Shown here one piece after another: positions 38,060 through 49,640 of a stretch of 64,000 bases of DNA. The position numbers were made by a program, and so were the translations under genes. The notes beneath the pieces are model-generated. The model did no database searches. It had not been told where the DNA came from and worked only from the letters and a program-made list of their open reading frames with translations. Source of the DNA: Ophioderma brevispina (Eukaryota; Echinodermata; Ophiuroidea; Amphilepidida; Ophiodermatidae); contig JAMKCH010079093.1 of the NCBI GenBank assembly GCA_023653785.1, forward strand, positions 327,501 through 391,500. The letters are read 5' to 3'. Position 1 is the first letter of the stretch. Each line of letters opens with the position of its first letter.

Positions 38060-38520
38060 TTGGATTCCCAAGAAAATCTATGATTCTATATGCAGAATAA
38101 ACAACAAAACACAAAAGTAACCAAAAAAGAGAAACTTCTGATAATAAGCCTACATAGACTAATAAAGCAGGCAGAATTGGAAATAAAGACACCAGTTGGC
38201 AGGCCATACAGATCCACGGACCAGAATAGCAAGAACTCAAGTCAACATTTCTCTTTTAGAAGAGCAGTTGTGGTAGATCCAACGATGAACGTTTGGTAAA
38301 ACACGGTGGCAGGAATCTCTCGAGGTCTTTCTTAAATAGAAAAAACCTGCAAAATCTATTTATTTTCTTTTTAAGATGGAAGCCAAGTGTATTCATGTTG
38401 CATCATGCATTCCAAGTGTTCTAAGGCAGTAATCGGACCAAGTTGATTTTGCCCTCTCATAATTGATGAAACATATCTTTTGTTTTACGTATCGGATTGG
38501 AATGAAATAATGGTATATTA
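38060..38520. other. Unassigned stretch in copy C
   Basis: No match to copies A or B was recognised between the end of the 10,480-equivalent and the 25,990-equivalent. No gene was recognised. Confidence 0.35.
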
Positions 38521-39596
38521 AAGCTTATTTTATTGGCTTTAAAGGGACACCAAACAGAGACCCATGCGTATTTTACCTGTGATCAAAATGTCGTCGTTCC
38601 AGGTGTTAACATTTTTGGGACAGCCTGTACGCCCTTACATTTGATTTACAATGTTTATGCACAATTACTTAAAATGCCTCACTTCGTGTCTGTGCTGATG
38701 AGAATACCAAGACGACACCATGATTATTGGGCATTGCTGACCTGATAATTTCACCGTCCCATTTATCAATATCAAATCGTTACCACTTGTGCAATGCGCA
38801 GTAAATACAAATCTGGATTAGGACAAAAGTTTCCTATTGATTTTAATCGGCAAGTGTACTCATAAAAAGCCACACAGGGAATCTTGATATTTTGAGATTG
38901 TTTAGATATTTCTTTGTAATGATTTACTTTCCACATTCACCACGGAGATTTTCACTGTTCAAAAGATCTAAGTTCCCCTAACATTTTTGTAAATAACTCA
39001 AAATATACTTAATCATTTTTTAAAATTCTGAAAATTGTGTGCTGAAATTTTTGTGAGCGCACATGATTCCATTCTTTATATATCCGTACTATAAATATCC
39101 ATACCAGTAACCCACCAGAAAAGACATTTTCCTTAGCAATGACATGAAATATTTTGTATTTATTTTGAAATTTCTATTTTAATCTTTAAAATTTGCTAGT
39201 TAATTTATAAAGAAAATGTAAATAACTGTAAATTTTGGACAAAACTAGTTTTGACTTAGACCAGTTTTAACATATGGACCTTAGAGTCCAAGGTCCGTAT
39301 GCACAAAAAGTTAGACCAGGTTTAATGTTAGGTCATGGTATTTGACATGTTGACCCAATGGTAGCTAGGACACTCTCTCATGGGGGACACTCAGTTTCTT
39401 TACACCGGTCTCTTTTGTGCATACGGACCCTAATGTTTCGAGACCCAGCTGAGTATGCGGAATAGTCCCTGCAAGCTTGACCCCGGTGATCCCATAAGTT
39501 TTCAAATGGGTTAACATCTGGTTATTTAGGTCCGTGTGCTCTATTCCATCATCTTCAAGAAATTTGTGCACAACCGACTCTATTCAGGAGAATTAA

Positions 39597-39826
39597 TTTA
39601 TTATTTATTTCATCATTTCAATCTTAATTAAAAACACATCCAACAAATAAAAATATATAGAAGATTGAAGAGCAAACAACCAACTATCCGACTAGAGAAT
39701 GGAGTCAGTATACGACATGGAGCCGACTACGATATCCATATCTCCGCAGGAGAGGAGTAGATACATGACAAACAACATTACCACCAAACATTACGATAGC
39801 AAAGGCGCATGTTAAAGTATTTCAAT
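39597..39826 (-). mobile_element. Short insertion, probably a retroelement 3' end
   Basis: Copy A reads 'gagaattaaaggtttcaatcc' (about 11,120) without interruption. In copy C, about 230 bp lie between 'gagaatta' and 'tttcaatcc', and TTAA-containing sequence is present on both sides. On the minus strand it ends in an AAATAAATAATAAA-like tail, as in LINE or SINE 3' ends. A similar start, 'ttcaatcttaat', is seen at 25,101. The family is not identified. Confidence 0.5.
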
Positions 39827-40284
39827 CCATTCATAATTAAGCTCTCACATCAAAACGGGTTGAAATATCGACGCCAAACTTGAAAATTGTATATACTTAA
39901 ATCGGGCAATCCTCCTTTAAACACTCAACTCTCCCCTCCAAAGGTTTATATTAACATAAAATATATATTAAAATGTACATAGCATCAAATTTTAAATTTT
40001 AAAATTACATTAAAAGCTTTCGACAGGATTTTATTCAGGATGAATTTAAGTCAATAAAAAGAATAAAGTACATGTCTCTAAAGCCACCCAACGATTTTCA
40101 ACGCTCATACTCTTGTAAGAGCAAAATAAAGTTATATTTAAATAACTTGTACAGTTTTTGATACTAAACGTCACAAATGTCGCATATGTCCTTTATTACG
40201 AGATACGAGATGAATCAACATTGCATATCAAATGCTATAGGCCGTGATACGTTTGCGATTTAACCATCTTTTCGTGCTACAACG

Positions 40285-41245
40285 CTGGGGATAACTTACT
40301 TCCTTCACTAAAATTTAAAAAATATTATTTAAACCTGGAAAACTTTATCCCCAAATGAAAAGAGTGCACATTATTTAGAAAAATGAATAAAATGTCAACT
40401 CAATTTACTTCCAGAATATCAGGACAAAGATGTACACGTAACTCAAGCGAACAAAAAGAGCTATTGTATTCAAAAATTCAACTAAAAACACTTTAGATCT
40501 TTTTCCATCAGGGTATGCAAGTCCATTGTTACTGCGCACACCTTTGAAAAACATGGCAAGCTATATAAGGTTTGTATCACTTCCCCGTATCGAGCTCTAG
40601 CATCGTTATAACATAAAAAAAAAAAAAAAAGGGCAAACATACTCACCTCGCTCAGGAGTTTTAAAAAATGTAAGTCGCTGATACATTGCCTTTCTTGAGT
40701 AAATTGAATAGAAAAAGGGTTTTTTAAAAGCTTTTTAAAGACAAGGAACTTGCGGAGTTAGGTATGCACAAAATAGGTTAGACCTGCAAAGGGCTTGTTC
40801 TTCATGAATTTCTCCCTTTTACCAATTTCTTTTCGAAAAAAATTATTAATCATATGGTTAACTTATTCAACAACAATGGAATCTCCAGATTTATTTGATT
40901 GCGAAACGAGGGTAAGAACTTGCCAATGCGGGGGGCCCAAGGACATCTACCTAACCATTCGAAACGTTCAATTACTTGCACAATAACAATGGACAGATGT
41001 ACAAGAATGTAAAGTGTGTTGCGGGCACCGATTCCGATTATTGATACATTAGCTCCATTGTTCGCTAGAGCATGTGAGGTTGGATATATCATTGGTCACT
41101 GAAATTCGACAGTAAATTGAGTTGACATTTTCTTAATTTTCTAAATAATGTGCACTCTTTCATGTTGGGACAACACTTTTCCTGGTTTTACAAAACATAT
41201 TGTTTTAATTCTAGCCTCCATATCCCCGCTTCCAAGTCCATCAGC
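40285..41245. mobile_element. Foldback-like element with arms of about 110-125 bp
   Basis: Left arm 40,300-40,408 and right arm 41,112-41,225 are inverted relative to each other. 'gtgcacattatttagaaaa' near 40,367 pairs with 'ttttctaaataatgtgcac' near 41,136, and 'aatgtcaactcaatttac' with 'gtaaattgagttgacatt'. The internal 700 bp includes a short A run (40,615) and no recognised coding region. It interrupts the transition between copies C and D. No target duplication was found. Confidence 0.6.
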
Positions 41246-42491
41246 ACTCTACTCCCCACGGGCCCATACTCCTTCCTCTCATGTCTCCTCAAACCTTTTT
41301 CATGTTCTTCCACCTACTATTTCTTATTATTTCTCCCTCTCTCTTTACGTGTTTCCTTCCTATTTAGTGAAGGAAAGGAAATAAGTAATCACCAGGTGGA
41401 GCACGAATATTTAATTAAAGGCCACATATTGTATCATGTACCACAGGCCACTTGGGTAGCTTTACTTCACCCTGCAAGTTGCTTTGCTTCGAATTTCAAA
41501 GAACAAACCTGTCTAATCTGTGTATTACACTATTCAAAACATTTTTTCGAGAAAGAAAACTTATACATCAACAAGGAACCGGCAAACGCCCACACAAGTT
41601 CATGGCCGGGTCATTTGCGAAAGATCCAACTGAAGCCATACTCTTGCCTTCTTAAATCTTAGAATATGCCTTACAATAGACTTTGTACTCTTTTTATTGG
41701 GAAAGCAACCGTAGGATTTCCTGAGCGTTTATTACTACACACACACCACTTAAAAATATGGGGTCACATATGCTCGACGAAAACTAAAAATGACTCTACG
41801 GTACCATGACTCTTTTCGTGGTCGATTTAACCTAAAATAGTTGTTTATATCAGAGGTGTCATTTGGACTTTTCGTGATTGAACGGATTTTTGTTAAGGAA
41901 CTATCAGTGAAGCAAAATCATCAAAAAATCAGATTTTGTAGTCGGTAACCAATTATAGGCTAATCCTAACATTCCCTGCAAAGTGCTAAGAATGAAAGCA
42001 GCCTAATAAGGACAAATTTGTCTTATTTCAGTCACTACTGTCCGTAACGGACACTTACTCAAACACGTAATTGAATGGAGATTCCAATCTTTGATCAGTA
42101 CTGTTTTCATTCATTTTCTATTAATTTTTTTCAGTTGTTAATAAAGAACGTATGATGATCCTTCCTACATACTTATCCTTCATTTAAGCTATTCCTGTTA
42201 ATTTTCAAATATGTTGACTCTTTTATATTGACCTAATGGCTTTGCCCGTCCACTTCGAATTTGAGGTGAAAAAGCTTGGAAGGCCCAAAAACATCTGGAC
42301 GATAACCCCGCAGCCGCGCGCAAGTGGCTGTAAGCCTGATAGAACTAAAACGGGGGATCCGTTGTCATTACCAGTCCGGAAGGTATTTTAGACGGCTGAC
42401 TAGTTTCAGTTGGAGGAATATGGACCCATCTTTTTCACATTCATTGCGGGGACAATGAATATTAATATTAAAGAACAATATACAGATGTTG

Positions 42492-42497
<6 letters not shown>

Positions 42498-42528
<31 letters not shown>
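42498..42528 (+). repeat. Poly-A tract of 31 bases
   Basis: An uninterrupted A run about 200 bp inside the 2.3-kb insertion. It is not at either end, so it is not the tail of that insertion as bounded by CTGGA. Confidence 0.9.
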
Positions 42529-42529
<1 letters not shown>

Positions 42530-44501
42530 AGTCAATTTTTGGAAAAAAAAATAAAGATTTGATGACGTCACGGCATTGATTGGTTATTATTTTGCTTCGG
42601 GGGTGACCCATGTCAGGTTAAAAATGACGACGTATCTTCCCTAACATTGGAAAAAAAACAACCGATTATCGTTATAGTACGTCGGTTTTTGATCAGTAGG
42701 AAAACGGTAATTTTGTACTGTTTAGAAATAATAAACGGAGTCTTTTGGAAAAAAATACTAGCACTTTGGGCAGAGGGTCATGTACAGACCGTGATTTAAC
42801 ATAGTCGGATTTAGATATATCGGTCGCACCGAAGAGCAAACTGATACTGATACCTGACCACGTGACGCCAAACTATATTTCTCTCGTTGACCCGTTTAAA
42901 ATCGATACGGCCCCAGGGCAAAGAGCAAGCTTCTGTAATCTCCGTTGTCACAGCCGTTTAATCGATCAATATGTGTGAGGGACTCACATGTGCTTCTGTA
43001 AGTACAGACTAGTTTCAATTGCAGTTGAAGGCGTAGTAAAGAATATTTTCATGCAGTGCAAGTCATAAGCAAGGCTAGGTATAATTGTGGTTCTTTTCAA
43101 TGATGTACTTACCAGCATCGGGGTAGGTGTGGTAAGCTAATCTTAAATTGTTTTTCAAATGTTCAAATTCAAATCAATGCAAAAAATGATCATTAGTGGT
43201 GATAGCCATTTATAAACAGTAATGTGACAGTTGTCATGTCACGAATGAATTTGAAACATTTAACATCAATGAAAAGCTTATACTGCCTCTGGTGACACCA
43301 TCACCATGGACTGGTCATTTCAACGCAAAGTAAGACTGGCATGGCACCGCATGCTTCTAAATCGATCCATTTCCTGATCCAATATAGGCAACTGTTAACG
43401 AATTTTGTAATCGGGGTTCTTCCTAAGAGTCTTGGATATCTCATGGTAGGTGATTTGTACATTTTGGGAATCAAAATGTGTGTTTGGAGGCAAACTTACC
43501 TTTGCATGCAATAAGCATTGGGTTCCGAATTTGAGACCCTCAACTTTGTTTACATAACCAGATTTCAGGTGATGAATTTTCCTCTGGGCTTTTAATTTGG
43601 TTTTGTATTGAACTTACACTGTTTTACAGATGCTATATATGTTGAGGGAATTTTTTTTAGGGCTTCTTTATTTTTCAAATATGTCATGTCAAAACTCAGA
43701 AATTTTAGGGGCCTATCGGCAAAAGTAGACGAGTTCCACCCCAAACCTCAAAAATATCATAAGTTTTCTTGGTTGATATGGATAGGAATTATTAAACTTA
43801 CCTTCTTTTCTGTTCAAAGTAGTAGTTCCGCATTTCATCTTGACGATCAATGTATTTTGAGGGTGCAAAATTTTGCACATGTGGAGTCCCTCGCGACGGC
43901 ATGAAACATTGCTTTTTTTGCCATGAAACCCCTTTGCATTTCTTTCTCGGTCTTTGACTGATTGCTTTTTTAGTTAATACAAATGATCTGAGTACAAAAT
44001 TCAAAAATTGGGCTTGTAAACCATATATTTTAGAAAATATTTTTTTTGACCTGTCTATGTTTTAGGAGATTAGGCAGTGGATCTCAGGTTCAATATTAGA
44101 AAAAATATGGTACTGAAAACCTGAGTCTAGGCAAAGGCTATATTTAGACTGTCCCGTGCACGAAATTCTAAATTGGCTATACTACATGACAATATACCAC
44201 AGGCTTATCATTAAGTCTAACACCATAGTCGTAGCACCACTCAAATTGTAAATTCTGCTACAGCCATGCAATAATAGGCTAGCAGTGTAATATCAGTACA
44301 TTTGTAAGTTGTGCTTAAATTACTCACAGTAGGCCCAGCCCACGTCCGTTTGCACTGTGTTTTCATCGTCACTGCTATTAAAATTTTCACATCAATCATT
44401 GCTTCTGTTACTGACCTTTGCATAACTCAAACTCCAGAAAACTTTCCCCCTGCAAAAGTATCTCTATCAAACATAATACCCTTGAACATCTACGCGCCAT
44501 G

Positions 44502-44532
44502 GCTACAGAGCTAGCGCTCTGTAAGCCATGCG
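44502..44532. other. Strong hairpin near the right end of the 2.3-kb insertion
   Basis: 'ggctacagagctagcg' is followed by its near-complement 'ctctgtaagcc', giving a stem of about 11 bp with a single bulge. It lies about 70-100 bp inside the right border and may be a terminal structural signal. Confidence 0.6.
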
Positions 44533-45009
44533 CACCGATACACTCGAATATCAAAATAGCCCTATTTCATAATTATTATACACCCCAAAACCATTCACTC
44601 CTGGATTTCTAAAGTGCATGCCTGTGGGAATTTTATACTCTGGTAATGATAGCTTTACTGACTTGATTCCTGCTTAAAATCAAACCACCTGCCTTCGTTC
44701 GTGTTGTGTGCTATTGAAATTTCTATTGTTATGAAATGGAATCTGGCCAAATACTTAACATGCATTAATGGAGTAGGGAATAAGTTTCCTGATGTTTTTC
44801 TGACGCATGGCATCAGTGATGTGTGCAAAATTAATGTATGGTTTTGTGCGTAATAATGGCGAAATTTTTAATTATTGTCCAAAAAATAAAACCACACGAA
44901 ACGTTAATCAATTTCAGATCTACTGTTGCCTTTATTGCGCAGTGAGCGCAGTGTGCGCTCTTTACTCAATTCTGATACCTCGCGGACAAAAACTTAAATT
45001 GGAAAAAGT

Positions 45010-45063
45010 AAAAAAAATAAAAAAAATAAAAAAAATAAAAAAAATAAAAAAAATAAAAAAAAT
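45010..45063 (+). repeat. A8T nonamer minisatellite, six units
   Basis: T residues at 45,009, 45,018, 45,027, 45,036, 45,045, 45,054 and 45,063 are separated by exactly eight As. The regular period of nine is unusual for an A-rich tract and is absent from the same place in copies A and C. Confidence 0.95.
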
Positions 45064-47945
45064 AATGAAGATTTTAAAAATTTAAAGGTCCACCTTTTTA
45101 TACGCTTCCTAAATATGGGCTTCTGGGCTAATTTCACTTTTTGCTGGCCCTGCAATACATTCTCTTTGATTTTCAACTCTAGGATATGATTTATGCTATA
45201 TATGACATATACCTGCTAGTTTCTAGAGGGAAAAATAATACCACCTGACAGATCACCGCAAAAAAGGGAGGTGGCCGTTTTGGATTTGTCTTATTATATA
45301 GATCTAGCGCAATTTCCCTTTTAACACAAGGCAGGGGTCTGCTCCGTGGATTTTGAGCGGCAAAAAATGTGATTTAGGGATTTAAAGGGTACACAAGATA
45401 TTATATTACCTAATATTAGTTGTATTTACTTACTTTATTGTAGATCAAATGTTGGTGATGCAAAAAAAACACATATCTTACAAGATTTGCCCCGGTATGA
45501 GGATACAAACAGAAGACGCCGTAATGCATCTGTGAATGGATGCCGGCCTAATTTGATTTTCCCGAATAACCTGTGGCGGACAATTTAGTATGACACAACG
45601 AGTTCACGATTGCTCATTTTCTGTTGTAAATAGCATATAATATATCCTAAGTATCGTAATGCATATCAAATTCGTTAGACGTGGTGGAATGGAGATAGCA
45701 TCATAAAGCACAGAGGCCGAGAACCACAATATCATCTCACAAAGTGTGCCTCGATATATATAATATAAACACCCCTTTAGGGTCAAGTCAAACCGTTTAA
45801 TGGAATTAAGTCGTTTTAATATTAGCAGTATTTTAGCCAACTTGTGAATTTTCAGCGGCACGTATGAGGGACGATGATTTATATGAGACGAGTATCTCGT
45901 CTCAGATGATATATTCAAATTATGGAATTATGGAAAATAAAGCCACACTTTGCCCCATAGCACTGTCCGGCCTTGGTGACAGCATACTAGGTTTGGCGCT
46001 AAAAGGTATTCACACTATGTAAGTGACGGCCGTGTTCAATTTTGATAAACCTAGATTTGAGGCAAGTGATCTACAATCATCTACAATTCAAATAAATTAG
46101 TTCACATTTACCGTGCACTATTTGCTACAATGCTCACGGGCCAAAGAGTTGACAGGTCCCCTACCCCATTACATCATAGATTTTATCTGTTTTCTACGAA
46201 GGGCCTCGTCAACCTTTTTGAAATTCCAAAATCACAAAACCTATTTTCGTTTTAAAAACCGTTAAACAAACCCATATATTAGCCTTGTAACATCATAACG
46301 GAAAAGAAGTCAGCACAAAATAATTTCACAGATAAGGTGAGAAAAATACAAGCTTTTAATGATACCTCGAAATCTGACGGTTGATAAAATTGAGTTGGTG
46401 AGGGCGACGCTGATGATCGGGTAGTGTTCCTTTAAGAAGTACAAAGCTTCTGCTGTCGTCAATTGAAATTCCCCAACCCTTACCCTTCAAACCTCATTTG
46501 CCCAACACCCACAATCAATGTGGGGAAAAATTGCGAGGACTGCTGATGGACATAACTGGATGAGGGTACGGGGAAAGGAAACAGTTTTCCGAAAAAACTC
46601 ATTTCAAAGGTTCCAAACACATTTTCCAAGATTGTAGGCTTAAGTTCCGAATAGGCATGTTGTACGTTGTGCGCAGTTTGAATTTAATGCGATGAATTTG
46701 GGGGGAAATATCAACTGGCCTGAATTTTACTATCGATGAAAAGTAATCCATTTACTCACTAACCGGTTATCCTCTCGCACCCCGATATTTTTGCTCCTTC
46801 AATATAAGTTACATAATACCAAAGCCCGTCTTGTATTTAAAACAAAAATTCTCTAAACAGTCAAAGTACTATGACAGATTTACACAGGGCACAGCTAAAG
46901 GTATGACGCATTACCGTGATTCCATGTATCACCTTTACGAGATTCTAAACAAACTATCAAAAAATTAATATATTTAAAAAAAACTGAGATCCGTTCTGTC
47001 TCAATCAATTCCCTTTGCATGGACTTGGAGATTTCGCAATGCTTAGCCAGGAGTCACTTCAGGAAAACTCCTTATTAGATGCACTTTTACGCATTAATTT
47101 ATAACACGTTCGGAAGACGTGGAGTGGGCTGGAGGTTAAGAAGAACTCAACTTACCCATCTCACCGAGTTAGGGTCAAGAAAACATTGCAAGTATGGATG
47201 AATGTTAAAACAGCGCGATACTACTAGAACAGCACAGGGTTTTTCATCTGAGCAGTTGAGTGTTAAACGTTTGCCCCCTTATTTGTGCATTTTGCCCGGA
47301 AATTAGGTATTTTTGAAGCTCTCTAAAGGTGTGGACTAAAAGGCAACCCTTGTGAGATTTGTGCTCAAAAGATGGGAAACAAAATACATACCGACCGACA
47401 CATTTGTTTAGCCAGATTATAGAACATCAAACTTTGTTATCTGATCAGTTGAGTGTTAAACTTTTGACCCCTTATTTGTGCAATTTTTGTACCGGAAGCC
47501 AATTAGTATTTTGAAGCTCCTCCAAAGATGTGACTAAAAGACAACCCTTTTTGTGTGCTCAAAAATATGGGAACCAAAATACCGACCGCACCACATTTGT
47601 TTAGCCGATAACATACACACATACATATCACATACAAACATAAATATTAGATCATTGATACATAGGAAAAAAGAGATAAACAGATGAGAAGGCATCAAAG
47701 TGGTTGTGGATTTCTTACGATGGTTCGCAGTGGATTCACTTGACAACGGAGAGGAGATTTAGCAAGTCGTGTTATAAATTACTTCATTAGGATCTTCCTA
47801 CGGCAATGTTGACAAAGATAGGGATCAACCTTTATGACACACAGAGACCTCCCGACATTGATGAATGATTCAAACGTATTTTTGTCATTGACGCCATAGC
47901 TACATAAGAGTATAATTTTCCAAATGGTTACGATTAAAAATACGT

Positions 47946-48420
47946 GTGTATAACTATTTAATTTCCCGGAAGGTAGGCTATTAGTTCTTTTTATTGCATG
48001 GTGAAAACCTCTGACAAAAAGTTTCTTTTTTGCTATTGGTTGCGTGCATATTTAATGTTCACGTAAATTATCAACAATTTAATGATGTGCATTTGCCGTG
48101 CATTATAATTAATGATCTTAATTTTTATGATGTTTTATGGTCAGTTTCTGTCATAAGAGACAGTTTTTGAGCGATGCAATATTTGCATCTACTGCTTATT
48201 TTTAAAAGCAACAAATAAGGCAGTTTTAGCTTTCACTGTTTTCACCTCATCATTATAAACAAGAATTACGCTGTAATTCGCTCTACACATATTGTTTTGT
48301 TCATATGCGAATTAGTCCATGCATTAACATACAGATATCTGGACGCAAAAAGATACTTCACCGGAAGATATTAGGGTATTACACCTACCAAGTTGAAAGT
48401 TATGCGTCAGTTGGGTAGTT
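47946..48420. other. Junction sequence between copy D and the duplicated block
   Basis: The first 100 bp (47,955-48,050, 'ggaaggta...gttctttttatt') match 5,160-5,270 of copy A. The rest, to about 48,420, is unassigned. Confidence 0.5.
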
Positions 48421-49250
48421 GCGCTTTGACAGTACAATGGAATAATTGCATGTTTTGTTGATATTTTATTTTAGCGACGTATTTTCATTTCTCACATTTT
48501 TTCACATAGTGATGTATTTAATTCTCGCAATTCGTATTGCGCGCAGCGGTTACCTTTATGTCCCGCCAGCGGTAATGGCGGGTTAGCGGTTACCTTTGCC
48601 AGTCAATTGACCACTGTCCAAATGCCATTGGATTAACACGCAAGTAGTGTGATTATTATGTTAAAAACAGCTCAACAAAACAGTTTGTGTGATCGAAAGA
48701 AGGGGTTTTATAATAATAATAATAATGAGATTTATATAGCGCCTTTTACACAAGTAGACAAAGCGCTGTTGCCTATTATTATTACGCTGCCTTCAGGAAA
48801 TCGTCACAATCATTTCGCTTCACCTGGGCCGGCAGCTGGCCAAGCGCACAATCCTATCAGCACTTAGATTTTCGCTTGGGTCGACGAAGTAATTGAGATT
48901 AAGTATCTTGCCCTGGGACACAAACACGTTGACCATAGTGGTTCTCGAACGATTTAACGGTCTAATGATCTCATGATTCTTGCGCTTATCCACTAGACCA
49001 CACGTGTTTACTTATTCTATATAGCCGTTTTAGTGTGCATTTTACACACCGATCATTATATCAATTATCAGTGACGTGCACATGTTCCTGTGTAATATTT
49101 GTAGCACTCAAGTCACGCAATACGAGTTAGCCTTATTAGCAATAGAGGCTTGAAGAATGTAATTTCTAACCTGGAGAAGGGCCGTCTCAGTGGAATGCTG
49201 AGCTTTGTATGCAGATTGACTTAAAAGGCTCACCAAGATCACGATCACCA
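48420..49250. repeat. Duplicated block shared with 18,240-19,080, copy 2
   Basis: Matches 18,240-19,080 over its full length, including 'cggttacctttatgtcccgc' (48,549), the SINE, 'cagtgacgtgcac' (49,070) and 'ggctcaccaagatcacgatc' (49,226). Absent between the flanking landmarks in copy A (5,160-5,270 is continuous there), so it is an insertion or addition shared by two of the array copies. Confidence 0.8.
48711..49010 (-). mobile_element. tRNA-derived SINE, nearly complete
   Basis: On the minus strand the head shows an A box in 'tctagtggataagc' (48,984-48,997) and a B box in 'gttcgagaacc' (48,940-48,950). The body begins with 'tgtcccagggcaagatactt'. The 3' end reads 'ggcgctatataaatctcatt' followed by ATT repeats (about 48,711-48,745). 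This is the best copy of the SINE seen also at 18,568, 58,630 and 60,122. Confidence 0.85.
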
Positions 49251-49254
49251 ACAT

Positions 49255-49640
49255 ACAGGGTGATCCAATAAAAACTTTACCTAAAACGAAAGTGATATTT
49301 TTCAACTTTTTTAATTTGATATCTGTGGATTTTATTTTATCATAAAGAATGGGTAATTGAGCATCTTGCCTGAAAAAAATGTTCATTTTGGTTGAGTGGT
49401 TCTCAAGATATGGGCCACTGAACAATAAATCAGCAAAACAGACATGTCCACGGAGCATCGTTTTTCTTAGGCATGGAAATCCCCGAATCGAGCAGACCAT
49501 GTCCTACCCCTGCCCTGACACAAGACAGAAAACTGGTATTAAGCACAACTGCATGCTATGTTTTCAGATTTGAAAAGCCCGGTTGCCAAAACAATTTATG
49601 TGTACCTATCATTCCATCATGAAATACCCATGGAAAAGTC
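49255..49640. other. Unassigned insertion-like stretch, start resembles a Tc1/mariner-type end
   Basis: Begins 'tacagggtgatccaataaaa', a start often seen in small DNA elements, where the paralogous block at 19,080 has different sequence. No matching inverted end was found before 49,640. A 130-codon open stretch on the minus strand shows no known pattern and overlaps the repeated block, so it is not called. Confidence 0.3.

Larger units (their letters stand above)
29743..40255 (+). repeat. Copy C of the array unit
   Basis: Starts with 'tgactttgtactctttttattggg', also in copy D at 41,679, and reaches the equivalent of position 1 at 30,095. It follows copy A to about 34,740, then jumps to the equivalent of 8,510, losing about 5.3 kb. 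It continues to about 38,060, and 38,520-40,255 matches 25,990-28,020 of copy B. It carries two copies of the 1.3-kb GTCAC element, a LINE fragment at 33,190 and an insertion at 39,597. Confidence 0.8.
42300..44600. mobile_element. Unclassified 2.3-kb insertion with a 5-bp target duplication
   Basis: Copies A (282-286) and C (30,387-30,391) have one CTGGA within 'ctggatttctaaag' or its close variant. Copy D has CTGGA at 42,295-42,299 and again at 44,601-44,605, with 2,301 bp between. The insertion starts CGATAACCCCGCAGCC and ends CCATTCACTC; these do not form an inverted repeat. Near the right end (about 44,500-44,530) is a strong hairpin. A 31-base A run sits at 42,498. The longest open stretch (43,608-43,904) shows no known pattern. 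Confidence 0.75.
41390..47945 (+). repeat. Copy D of the array unit
   Basis: Positions 41,470-41,670 match 28,068-28,224, then 41,679 matches 29,746. The equivalent of position 1 is at 42,031. After the insertion at 42,300-44,600 it follows copies A and C through 45,675 (= 1,110 in A), 46,508 (= 2,130), 47,095 (= 2,855) and 47,640-47,945 (= 3,290-3,540). At about 47,955 it continues into the equivalent of 5,160. Confidence 0.8.

Noticed and set aside
41148..41662. Open frame of 170 codons at 41,150-41,662
   Set aside because: It runs across the foldback arm, a pyrimidine-rich stretch and the start of array copy D. The composition is low-complexity and the frame is not kept in copy B at 28,068.
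49108..49500. Open frame of 130 codons on the minus strand
   Set aside because: It crosses the border between a duplicated block and unrelated sequence and is not kept in the paralogue at 18-19 kb.
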